From JAGNRR01 sp964409905 (GTDB lineage: Bacteria > Bacteroidota > Bacteroidia > Chitinophagales > Chitinophagaceae), in contig CAYPET010000004.1 in assembly GCA_964409905.1 (NCBI GenBank), positions 102,410-166,409 on the forward strand: 64,000 nt of DNA. The letters run 5' to 3'. Within the stretch, counting starts at the first letter, position 1, and the number at the start of each line of letters is the position of its first letter. The notes below the pieces were generated by a model. The model made no database searches and was not told the DNA's origin. It saw only the letters and a list, made by a program, of their open reading frames with translations. Of this stretch, positions 29,378 through 37,116 are shown one piece after another. A program made the translations under genes and the position numbers.

Positions 29378-30367
29378 TTAACTTAAATCTAATTCTGTAT
29401 TGTCTCCAATGTTTAAACTCTGATTTTTACCTCGGATGATAGCATCACTGCCAATGATTGATTCTTTGAGTAGCACATTGTGTATTGCCGAAAAGCTACC
29501 GATAATGGAGTTGCTAATGACCGAGCCATTGATTTGGGTATGATCAGCAATGGTGACATTAGGCCCAATGATAGAATTACTTATTTCGCAGTCCCGACCT
29601 ATACTGACCGGATGAATAATGATGGTATTCTCGTGAAACGGAATTCCTTCAGATGGATATTCCATTTTTTGCAGCAGAATAGCATTGGTTTCCAATAGAA
29701 TTTCTTTTTTACCACAGTCATACCAACTGTTGACGGCATGTGCTTTGACGCGCGTGCCGGCGGTAATAAAAGACTCAATAGCATCAGTCAGTGAATATTC
29801 ATGATTTTTAAGCAGGTCGATATCTTTACGCATTACTTCGAAAAACTTACTACTCTCGTTTATCTTATAAAGACCTACCAAGGCCATGTTAGACTTTGGT
29901 ATCATTGGCTTTTCAACGACATGTTTGATAAACCCTTGGCTGTCGATCTCTGCAACACCAAACTCATTTGGGTCATCAACTTTTTTTACACCGATGATGG
30001 ATGTTGGTGAGTTGATGAAATCAGCTATCGGATAATCACAAATAGTATCGCCGTAAATAATGAATATATCCTCGTCATCATGCACTAACTCTTGGGTCAA
30101 GAAAACGGCATGCCCTGTACCGGAGCGATCTTCCTGTGTTATGAAATCAGCGTTGATTTGGGGGTATTCTTGGGTGATATAATTTTTTATTTTTTCGCCC
30201 AGGTAACCAATGATAAAAATGAAATCGTATTGACCTTGTTCAATGAAAGAATCGATAATAAAACTAATAATGGTTTTACCAGCTAATGGTATGAGTGGTT
30301 TGGGTTGTGTGTACGTATGCGGTCTGAGGCGCGTGCCTGCACCGGCTACGGGTATAATTATTTTCAT
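29378..30367 (-). CDS. sugar-phosphate nucleotidyltransferase with left-handed beta-helix tail
   Basis: Cytoplasmic enzyme that makes an NDP-sugar from NTP and sugar-1-phosphate, a precursor step for surface polysaccharide. The 329 residues open with the nucleotidyltransferase signature (GAGTRLRPHT...PKPLIPLAG), followed by a GTGHAVFL pyrophosphorylase block and VEKPMIPKSN with the sugar-binding Glu-Lys. From about residue 250 there are hexapeptide-like repeats (CEISNSIIGPNVTIADHTQI) that form a left-handed beta-helix, as in long RmlA/GlmU-type proteins. The ATG at 30367 starts directly before the signature. First gene of the cluster with the Wza/Wzz-like genes. Nucleotide (dTTP, GTP or UTP) not decided. 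Confidence 0.88.
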   Translation of the reverse strand: MKIIIPVAGAGTRLRPHTYTQPKPLIPLAGKTIISFIIDSFIEQGQYDFIFIIGYLGEKIKNYITQEYPQINADFITQEDRSGTGHAVFLTQELVHDDEDIFIIYGDTICDYPIADFINSPTSIIGVKKVDDPNEFGVAEIDSQGFIKHVVEKPMIPKSNMALVGLYKINESSKFFEVMRKDIDLLKNHEYSLTDAIESFITAGTRVKAHAVNSWYDCGKKEILLETNAILLQKMEYPSEGIPFHENTIIIHPVSIGRDCEISNSIIGPNVTIADHTQINGSVISNSIIGSFSAIHNVLLKESIIGSDAIIRGKNQSLNIGDNTELDLS

Positions 30368-30484
30368 CTTCCGGTGTAAAGTTCTTGTTTTCGTATAAAA
30401 ATTAAAAATTAAAGAGAATAATTCTCCTCAGAAATTGGCTTACCAAATTTACACAGTCATTTTTCAACATTATATTTACCCCAC

Positions 30485-31768
30485 ATGAGAAACGATAGCG
30501 AAATCTTTCAATTAATCAGAAAAGAATTTGAACGCCAGCGAGACGGTTTGGAATTAATCGCCTCTGAAAACTTTGTGAGTGAGCAAATAATGCTCGCCAT
30601 GGGAAATGTAATGACCAATAAATACGCGGAAGGTTATCCTGGTCGCAGGTATTACGGTGGTTGTGAAATAGTTGATCAGAGTGAACAATTGGCCATCGAC
30701 CGAGCCAAGGAAATCTTTGGTGTAGAATATGCCAATGTGCAGCCGCATTCCGGTGCACAGGCCAATGCTGCTGTTATGCTGGCTATACTCAAAGCCGGGG
30801 ATACTATACTAGGTTTAGACCTCAGCATGGGTGGTCACCTGACTCATGGCTCTCCTGTCAATTTTTCTGGTCAATTGTACAATGCCGTTCACTATGGTGT
30901 TCGCCGTGATAATCATTTGATAGATTATGATGATTTGGAGCAAAAAGCTCGCGCACATAAACCAAAACTTATCATATGTGGTGCAAGTGCCTATAGCCGT
31001 GATTGGGATTATGCCCGTATTCGACAGGTGGCGGATGAGGTAGATGCTTTTGTATTGGCCGATATTTCACATCCGGCAGGACTAATTGCTGCTGGTTTAT
31101 TATCCTCACCCTTTGATCATTGCCATTTTGTTACCAGCACTACGCATAAAACGCTGCGTGGCCCGCGAGGAGGTATAATTTTGATGAAGCATGACGGCCC
31201 AAACACACTGGGTGAGTTAGATAAAAATGGTGATGCAAAACGTTGGAGTAATTTACTGGATATGGCAGTTTTTCCTGGAATACAAGGTGGCCCACTTCAA
31301 CATGTCATTGCTGCAAAGGCTGTTGCGTTTGGTGAAATTTTACAACCAAGCTTTAAAACATATGCTAGCCAGGTTGTAAGCAATGCACAGGCCATGGCCG
31401 AAGCATTCTTAGCCAAAGATTATCAAATTGTAAGCGGAGGCACAGATAATCATTTGTTGCTTATCGATCTGCGCAATAAAAATGTCAGTGGTAAAAAAGT
31501 AGAAAATACTCTGGTCAAGGCAGATATCACCATCAATAAAAACATGGTGCCTTTTGATGACAAATCACCTTTTATTACATCCGGGATACGTGTAGGGACA
31601 GCCGCCTTAACTACAAGAGGTTTAAAGGAAGAACACATGCAGCAAGTTGTCCATTGGATAGACAGTATTATCACCAATATTGATGATGCTACAGTTATTG
31701 CCAACACAAAAAAAGAAGTCAATGCTTTTATGAAGCAATTTGAGTTCTATCCAAACTGGGAATGTTAA
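30485..31768 (+). CDS. glyA: serine hydroxymethyltransferase
   Basis: PLP enzyme that interconverts serine and glycine, passing a one-carbon unit to tetrahydrofolate; cytoplasmic. The 427 residues match the normal bacterial length. Key motifs: ELIASENFVS, the NKYAEGYPGRRYYGG substrate block, QPHSGAQAN, the PLP Schiff-base lysine in STTHKTLRGPRGG (about residue 225), and RVGTAALTTRG near the C-terminus. The ATG at 30485 is preceded by TATATTTA (30471-30478), one mismatch from the -7 consensus. It is divergent from the nucleotidyltransferase gene and ends 1 bp from the convergent RidA-like gene. Confidence 0.98.
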   Translation: MRNDSEIFQLIRKEFERQRDGLELIASENFVSEQIMLAMGNVMTNKYAEGYPGRRYYGGCEIVDQSEQLAIDRAKEIFGVEYANVQPHSGAQANAAVMLAILKAGDTILGLDLSMGGHLTHGSPVNFSGQLYNAVHYGVRRDNHLIDYDDLEQKARAHKPKLIICGASAYSRDWDYARIRQVADEVDAFVLADISHPAGLIAAGLLSSPFDHCHFVTSTTHKTLRGPRGGIILMKHDGPNTLGELDKNGDAKRWSNLLDMAVFPGIQGGPLQHVIAAKAVAFGEILQPSFKTYASQVVSNAQAMAEAFLAKDYQIVSGGTDNHLLLIDLRNKNVSGKKVENTLVKADITINKNMVPFDDKSPFITSGIRVGTAALTTRGLKEEHMQQVVHWIDSIITNIDDATVIANTKKEVNAFMKQFEFYPNWEC

Positions 31769-31769
31769 C

Positions 31770-32189
31770 CTAATCAATTGTGGCGATACACTTCAGCTCA
31801 ATAGCAATGGGTGTCGGTAGAGCATTGATTTCGAGCGTGGTGCGACAGGGGTTGGCGTCTTCAAAGTATTCTTTATAAACGCGATTGTATATATGAAAGT
31901 CACGTTTCATATTAACTAAAAATACAGTCACATCAACCAGATTCTCCCATTTGCTTCCACTTTCCTCCAGTATTATGCGAATATTATCAAACACACTTCG
32001 GCATTGGGCTTCAAAATCAAATGTTTTGAAATTGCCATTTTTGTCAAGTTCCAATCCTGGTATTTCGTCAGTTGCGGCTTTGCGCGGCCCCACACCGGAT
32101 AAAAAAAGCAAATTGCCAACGCGACGGCTATGCGGATAAGCGCCAACTGGGTCTGGTGCTTTTTTAGTAGAAGTGATATCTTTTTGCAT
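31770..32189 (-). CDS. RidA/YjgF family protein (imine/enamine deaminase type)
   Basis: Small 139-residue protein of the RidA superfamily, which hydrolyses reactive enamines/imines or deaminates aminomuconate-type compounds. Seen: GAYPHSRRVGNLLFLSGVGPR, which corresponds to the active-site lid; NLVDVTVFLVNMKRDF; and the C-terminal ANPCRTTLEINALPTPIAIELKC, where the conserved substrate-binding Arg (CRTT) and late Glu (IELKC) are present. The extra loop (EIPGLELDKNG) is more like the 2-aminomuconate deaminase subgroup than classic RidA; a kynurenine-pathway role is possible, but no other such gene is nearby. Confidence 0.87.
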   Translation of the reverse strand: MQKDITSTKKAPDPVGAYPHSRRVGNLLFLSGVGPRKAATDEIPGLELDKNGNFKTFDFEAQCRSVFDNIRIILEESGSKWENLVDVTVFLVNMKRDFHIYNRVYKEYFEDANPCRTTLEINALPTPIAIELKCIATID

Positions 32190-32237
32190 AGAGCGAAGTT
32201 AATCCCTATTGATAGATTGTGTTTCTGTAAACCCTCT

Positions 32238-32879
32238 TTAATTGCGTTGCGCCACTATTACATAGTAATTAAATATGAAACCTTTATCCAGGCAAAATGA
32301 TTTAACGGTTTTCCAGCCATATTGCTCCAGGAGTGCTTGATATTCCATCAAGCTGTATTGATGTGGGTGTAAAATATCTCCAGGAAATAGCTGAAATATT
32401 TTTTTAAGTAATTGGTGATTATGCGCATCGATAGAAATAACCAGTGTGCTATTAGCATGTGCGCATGCATTTATTTTTTCCATTCCTTGTTGAATGCTGG
32501 AAACATGATTTATGGCATTTATACAAAAAAGAGTGTCGTAAGTTGTGTTAGGTTCAAAATCTTCTATGCTGGATGTAATAAATGTGTTGCTTGGGTAATT
32601 TGATTTATTAAAATGGTGCAAGTCTTTTTCATACACATCCAGCAGTGGGTCAAGCGCTGTAGCTTGCGGAAACAACATAAAAATTCCTGCGGGACCACTC
32701 CCCAAATCAATCATATTGGTTGCGATAAGTGATTTCTTGTTTAAACCAATTTTGACAAGAAATTCTTGCCAATATTGTCTTTTCCAACTTAAATATTCAG
32801 TGACCGATTTTTTTTTCAAGTATTGTCGCCACCATCTGCGTTCGGCCCATTGCGCTATTTGCCATCGTACGTTCTTCAC
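32238..32879 (-). CDS. SAM-dependent class I methyltransferase, non-ATG start
   Basis: Cytoplasmic Rossmann-fold methyltransferase of about 213 residues; substrate unknown. The SAM-binding glycine motif is in NMIDLGSGPAG (about residue 57), followed by a post-I acidic region (ALDPLLDVYEK) and LFCINAINHVSS, corresponding to motif IV. The open frame continues far into the divergent neighbour, which cannot be real. The first credible codons are GTG at 32879 and TTG at 32883-32885. I choose GTG because it yields a natural VKNVRWQIAQWAERRWW start. A near-consensus box TACTTTCG lies about 20 bases upstream. Confidence 0.75.
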   Translation of the reverse strand: MKNVRWQIAQWAERRWWRQYLKKKSVTEYLSWKRQYWQEFLVKIGLNKKSLIATNMIDLGSGPAGIFMLFPQATALDPLLDVYEKDLHHFNKSNYPSNTFITSSIEDFEPNTTYDTLFCINAINHVSSIQQGMEKINACAHANSTLVISIDAHNHQLLKKIFQLFPGDILHPHQYSLMEYQALLEQYGWKTVKSFCLDKGFIFNYYVIVAQRN

Positions 32880-32910
32880 ACCCAATTTCGTAAATTCGCA
32901 ACGAAAGTAA

Positions 32911-33933
32911 ATGAAATTTAGTGTAGGAGATAAAATTAAGTTGCGCAATACCGGAGAGGAGGGCGTTGTGATGGAAATTATCCAACAACAATATTTGCGC
33001 GTTCGTGTAAATGGCGTAGTCATTCCGGCAGAAGAGGCTGATCTGGATTTCCCATACTTGGATTGGTTTTTGAAAGACCGTGCCGAAAAAAAAGCGCTGG
33101 AGAAGAAAAGACTAAAAGGGAAGACCGTGTATATTGATAATATCAAAAAAGATAAAAGCGAGTATACAGCCGAAAGTTTGTTTGCGCCTGGCCTCTATCT
33201 CCTTTGGCAACCTATTTATAGGGAGCAAGACGATGAGGATGTTATCAACCGATTTAAAGTTTATTTATTCAGCGAATGGCCGATTACGCTGGATTACCTG
33301 GTGGATATTTCCATAAGGAGTAAAAAAGTCTTTTCATTTGAAGGGAGTATTCGATTTCAAGAAAAACTGTTGCTGTATTCTTTGCCTTTCGATGAGGCTA
33401 GTGATGGCCCCTTGTTCGATTTTGAAATTCGCGAGCGTAAAGCCGACCAATTATCCTCACATTTCTTTCAGATTAAACTGGCCAGAAAAAAAATGATAGA
33501 TCGCGTGCGTCAATTGCAAGACGAGAATTTAGCCTTGTTTGAGGTGCCGGTTTTCAATAGCCTGGCCATTAAAAAAACTATAATTGGTGATATCATTATT
33601 GGCCAGCGGGCAGCGCGCATTACCACCTTGGGTACACCTAAGACCCGACTAAAGGCGAAATCTGAAATTGATTTGCACATTGAGAAAATTGAAAAAAATC
33701 ATAGAGGCTTGAACGATGCCCAAAAACTGCGGATTCAACTTGATTTTTTTACCACCTATCTGGATCTGGCTATTGCTGACGAAACAATAAATCCATTACG
33801 TGTGATACATGGCATTGGCCAAGGAGTATTAAAAAAGGAAATTTTTTCAATTTGTAACCAAACCAAAGCAGTACAAGACTACGTCTATGATAAAGTTAAC
33901 CCTGGCGTAAGCCTTATATATTTTAAAAACTGA
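32911..33933 (+). CDS. DUF2027 and Smr domain protein
   Basis: 340-residue cytoplasmic protein with the Bacteroidota-typical DUF2027 arrangement. Seen: an N-terminal SH3-like barrel (MKFSVGDKIKLRNTGEEGVV, residues 1-50), a basic linker, a beta-rich central domain (about 85-220), and a C-terminal Smr domain (about 250-340) with EIDLHIEKI and the VIHGIGQGVLKKEI core that carries the DLHG/HGxG-type motif. Smr domains of MutS2 are DNA- or ribosome-associated endonucleases; the role of DUF2027 proteins is not known to me. The next surface-protein gene starts 3 bases after its stop, so they are likely cotranscribed. Confidence 0.88.
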   Translation: MKFSVGDKIKLRNTGEEGVVMEIIQQQYLRVRVNGVVIPAEEADLDFPYLDWFLKDRAEKKALEKKRLKGKTVYIDNIKKDKSEYTAESLFAPGLYLLWQPIYREQDDEDVINRFKVYLFSEWPITLDYLVDISIRSKKVFSFEGSIRFQEKLLLYSLPFDEASDGPLFDFEIRERKADQLSSHFFQIKLARKKMIDRVRQLQDENLALFEVPVFNSLAIKKTIIGDIIIGQRAARITTLGTPKTRLKAKSEIDLHIEKIEKNHRGLNDAQKLRIQLDFFTTYLDLAIADETINPLRVIHGIGQGVLKKEIFSICNQTKAVQDYVYDKVNPGVSLIYFKN

Positions 33934-33936
33934 TAC

Positions 33937-36909
33937 ATGATGCATTATAAACCAAACCCAAATAAGCGATTAAGACAATTATTTTTGACGTTCATCGTAC
34001 TTTGTGGTATGTTGGGTAGCTTGGAAACAAGGGCTTCTCATGCCGCTGGTGGTGAGGTTTTGTATGAACATATTTCCGGTTTGAATTATCGAATACTATT
34101 CAAGTTTTACCGCGATTGTGGCGGGATTTCAGCTCCTACGGCTGCACAATTGTGTTATTCAAACAATATGGGGCTAAATCCGACTTCCGTCAGTATGCCC
34201 AAAGTGTCAGGACCCAATATCGTTAGCAACGGTTGTCCTAATTTTCAAAACACGTGTTTAAATCCTAATAGTCCTGTGCCTGGATATGAAGAGCACATTT
34301 ATGAAGTGACCTTGAATTTAGCCTCGCACCCTAATGCAACATGGCGTTTTTGGGTTTATGTAAGTGCCAGAAACTCAATGGATTGGATGCAAGGTGGGTT
34401 GTTAACTATTGATGCAACCTTGGATTTATCTGTTACTACCGTGGATAATTCGCCCTATTTTTCGGTTAAACCCGTGCCTTATTGCTGTGTGGGGGTTCCT
34501 TTTACTTTTAATAACGGCGCAGTGGATGTTAATGGCGACTCATTATACTTCGAATCCGTGCAACCTATTAGCATGTCTTGCAGCCCATGGAGCCCGCAGT
34601 TGTTAAATTATACTGGTTTCCCTCCTGGACAAACAGGTAATCCATTGAATAATCCAATTCCTACAGGCAATACATTTGTCTTAAATTCTCAAACAGGGGC
34701 GATATCCTTCACTCCTACCAATGCAGGGACAGGCGTTATCACTATTAAATGTTCCAGCTATCGGAATGGACAATTAATAGGGCATGTGAAACGGGATATA
34801 CAGGTAGTTGTAGTTGCCAACTGTTCACCTGGTGTTGTACCTCCCGCACCAGTTGATTCTACTTCATTGGTTAACGCCAATCTGGATTCGTTGGGGCAGG
34901 TAAAAGCTTGTTCGGGTGATAGTCTGGCATTTTGTGTAAAACTTGGATCAACAGATACCGGAGCGGTTTTAGTGCCTTATAGTAATATTGCTGTGGCCAT
35001 GCCCGGTGGCGTAATCAACTATACAGGGACTTTTACTGATTCCATTACAGCTTGTGTAGGTTGGCAAACGAGCCTGCAAAGCACTGGTTTGCATGTATTG
35101 GTACTTACTTTGATTGATTCCAGCTGTAAACCACCCGGAATTCTTTATACCTACACTTTCAGTATTCCGGTCTTTATTGATTCGAGTATCAAGGCCTTTG
35201 GTGATACGATTATCTGTGCTGGAGAACAGGCGCCTTTGTTAGCCATAGGTGGCGGTACGAAGTACTGGTCTGTCTTACCTGGCGGTTCGCCGGTATCGAG
35301 TTTATCATGTAACCCATGTAATAACCCGATAGCAACACCTACTTTACCGACATATTACGTTGTGGAGGGTTGTGATCGTGACACGGTCTTTGTTGACATA
35401 GCTGCAGTGCCCACCTTGGTCAGCACGCGTGATACCACTACCTGTGTGAATGGTAGTGTGCAGTTGTCTGTTTCGGCAAGCCCTGTGGGCCAAACCTATG
35501 ATTATTCATGGAGCCCATCGAACTTTTTATCCAATGCTACGATATCGAACCCTGTAGTGCAAAACCCAACTACCTGTCAGACGTATGTAGTTACGGTGAC
35601 GCCTTATGGTGCTACTGGTCCGTTGGCAGCGTGTGCGGTACAAGACACAGTAGTAGTAGATGTGCTGACCGGCTTTAGTTTGAATGCTTACGACACGATA
35701 TTGTGTGATGGTGAAAATACGGCCATTACGGGTGTAGATGCCCCATCATCTTGTTTTGGTCGTCAGTACAGTTATACCTGGACACCAACGGTTGGCGTGA
35801 ACCCAAGTAATACGTTGAATACGACGATTACGCCTACGGTACCCGGAGGTAGTTATTCTGTGATAGCCTCCTATCCTGGTTGTCCAGACTCGATGATAAC
35901 GATATCGGTCATAATGGATCCTGTACCGGTTGTAGATGCTGGTCAGGACCGTGAGATGTGTTTAGGAGATACGATACACCTAAATTCTACAGTATTTCCC
36001 GACACGATACCCTACACGGTTACCTGGTTACCCGGCGCAGATATGGATAACAACACGGCACGTAATCCGGTATACCGCGGCAAAACGACTCAGACGTTGA
36101 ATGTAAAATATGTTACCCCGAATGGTTGTGAAGATGACGATGATGTGCTGATAACGGTAAACAATGTAGACTTTTTGCAATTGAACGGCGATCGAGCGAT
36201 ATGCCCTGGCGATACCACAGGCTTAAGTGTGTTGGGCGGTGTGAGTTATGTATGGTCGCCAAATTATTTCATTAGCGATACCGGTAATGTCACGAGCGTA
36301 TTGGTCTATCCACCTGTTAGTCAGCAGTATCAGGTGATAGGTCGGGATATTAAGGGTTGTTATGATACAGCAACAGCAAATGTGGTGGTGTATCCAGGAT
36401 CGGTTGTAGATGCCGGTGAAGATGTGACGATTTACCCTGGAGAGTCCGTGATGCTGTATGCTGATGGGAACTGTAGTTTGTTTGATTGGTTTCCGCCGAG
36501 TGGCTTGAGTGATACGAAGGTTAAAAACCCTGTGGCGCAGCCAACGGCTACTACCCGTTATTATGTAAATGCGCAGACAGAGAATGGCTGTCCTACGCTT
36601 GACTCCGTGACAGTTATCGTGAGCAATGAGAGTTTGATTGATTTGCCGAACGCGTTTTCGCCCGGCAGTGGTACCAGTGTGAATGATTTATTGCAAATAC
36701 GTCGTCGTGGTGAAGTGACTTTGAAGCGTTGGGATATTTACAATCGTTGGGGAGAGAAGGTATTCACGACGAACGATATAGACGCAGGTTGGGATGGACG
36801 ATTTAACAATAAGCCACAGCCATTAGGCACTTATGTGTATGTAATTGAGGCTGAAACGAGCACAGGGAAACGCTTTTATAAACAAGGAAATGTAACCTTG
36901 GTGCGTTAG
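33937..36909 (+). CDS. PKD-like surface protein with T9SS type B-like C-terminal domain, copy 1
   Basis: 990-residue exported protein. The ATG at 33937 (or 33940) gives a basic leader and hydrophobic core (QLFLTFIVLCGMLGSLE), then the family N-terminal module ASHAAGGEVLYEHIS shared with the giant proteins at 1905 and 9158. From about residue 330 come Cys-rich PKD/Ig-like modules (DTTTCVNGSVQLSVS, DTILCDGENTAITGV, DREMCLGDTIHLNST, DRAICPGDTTGLSVL). The C-terminus has DLPNAFSPGSGTSVNDLL...DIYNRWGEKVF...QGNVTLVR: the gliding/T9SS domain with the usual PNGDG replaced by PGSGTSV. Its last 1,760 bases and terminator are identical to those of the gene at 37117. Function: likely surface adhesin or matrix protein. 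Confidence 0.88.
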   Translation: MMHYKPNPNKRLRQLFLTFIVLCGMLGSLETRASHAAGGEVLYEHISGLNYRILFKFYRDCGGISAPTAAQLCYSNNMGLNPTSVSMPKVSGPNIVSNGCPNFQNTCLNPNSPVPGYEEHIYEVTLNLASHPNATWRFWVYVSARNSMDWMQGGLLTIDATLDLSVTTVDNSPYFSVKPVPYCCVGVPFTFNNGAVDVNGDSLYFESVQPISMSCSPWSPQLLNYTGFPPGQTGNPLNNPIPTGNTFVLNSQTGAISFTPTNAGTGVITIKCSSYRNGQLIGHVKRDIQVVVVANCSPGVVPPAPVDSTSLVNANLDSLGQVKACSGDSLAFCVKLGSTDTGAVLVPYSNIAVAMPGGVINYTGTFTDSITACVGWQTSLQSTGLHVLVLTLIDSSCKPPGILYTYTFSIPVFIDSSIKAFGDTIICAGEQAPLLAIGGGTKYWSVLPGGSPVSSLSCNPCNNPIATPTLPTYYVVEGCDRDTVFVDIAAVPTLVSTRDTTTCVNGSVQLSVSASPVGQTYDYSWSPSNFLSNATISNPVVQNPTTCQTYVVTVTPYGATGPLAACAVQDTVVVDVLTGFSLNAYDTILCDGENTAITGVDAPSSCFGRQYSYTWTPTVGVNPSNTLNTTITPTVPGGSYSVIASYPGCPDSMITISVIMDPVPVVDAGQDREMCLGDTIHLNSTVFPDTIPYTVTWLPGADMDNNTARNPVYRGKTTQTLNVKYVTPNGCEDDDDVLITVNNVDFLQLNGDRAICPGDTTGLSVLGGVSYVWSPNYFISDTGNVTSVLVYPPVSQQYQVIGRDIKGCYDTATANVVVYPGSVVDAGEDVTIYPGESVMLYADGNCSLFDWFPPSGLSDTKVKNPVAQPTATTRYYVNAQTENGCPTLDSVTVIVSNESLIDLPNAFSPGSGTSVNDLLQIRRRGEVTLKRWDIYNRWGEKVFTTNDIDAGWDGRFNNKPQPLGTYVYVIEAETSTGKRFYKQGNVTLVR

Positions 36910-36973
36910 GCTATCCCCCGTCAGTAGAGCTAAATAAAAAAGCCGACTAAATCAGTCGGCTTTTTTGTTTGTT
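35150..36973 (+). repeat. 1,824-bp direct repeat, copy 1
   Basis: Identical, as far as can be read by eye, to 38309-40132 (offset 3,159 bp). It covers the last 587 codons of the surface-protein gene plus 64 bp downstream with the terminator. The first mismatch upstream is A35149 versus C38308; the first downstream is A36974 versus G40133. Upstream of the boundary the two genes are similar but clearly diverged. Confidence 0.93.
36936..36966 (+). terminator. rho-independent terminator, copy 1
   Basis: Stem GCCGACT/AGTCGGC with loop AAATC, flanked by an A-tract and a T6 run; 27 bp after the stop of the surface-protein gene. Because of the A-tract it could work on both strands. Confidence 0.9.
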
Positions 36974-37116
36974 ACCAATAATTCTTGTTATCACAAACCA
37001 ATTCGCTCGTTCATTACGTCTTTAGAAATAGATAATGAGTAAATGGTTGTATTTATTCATTTCTTTAGAATCACATTATGAAAAAAGGATGTACTTTTAA
37101 GCCACAATTTTTAACA

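Noticed and set aside
32880..33146. N-terminal extension of the methyltransferase into the divergent gene
   Set aside because: The extra 89 residues are antisense to the conserved SH3-like domain of DUF2027-Smr and lack family similarity.
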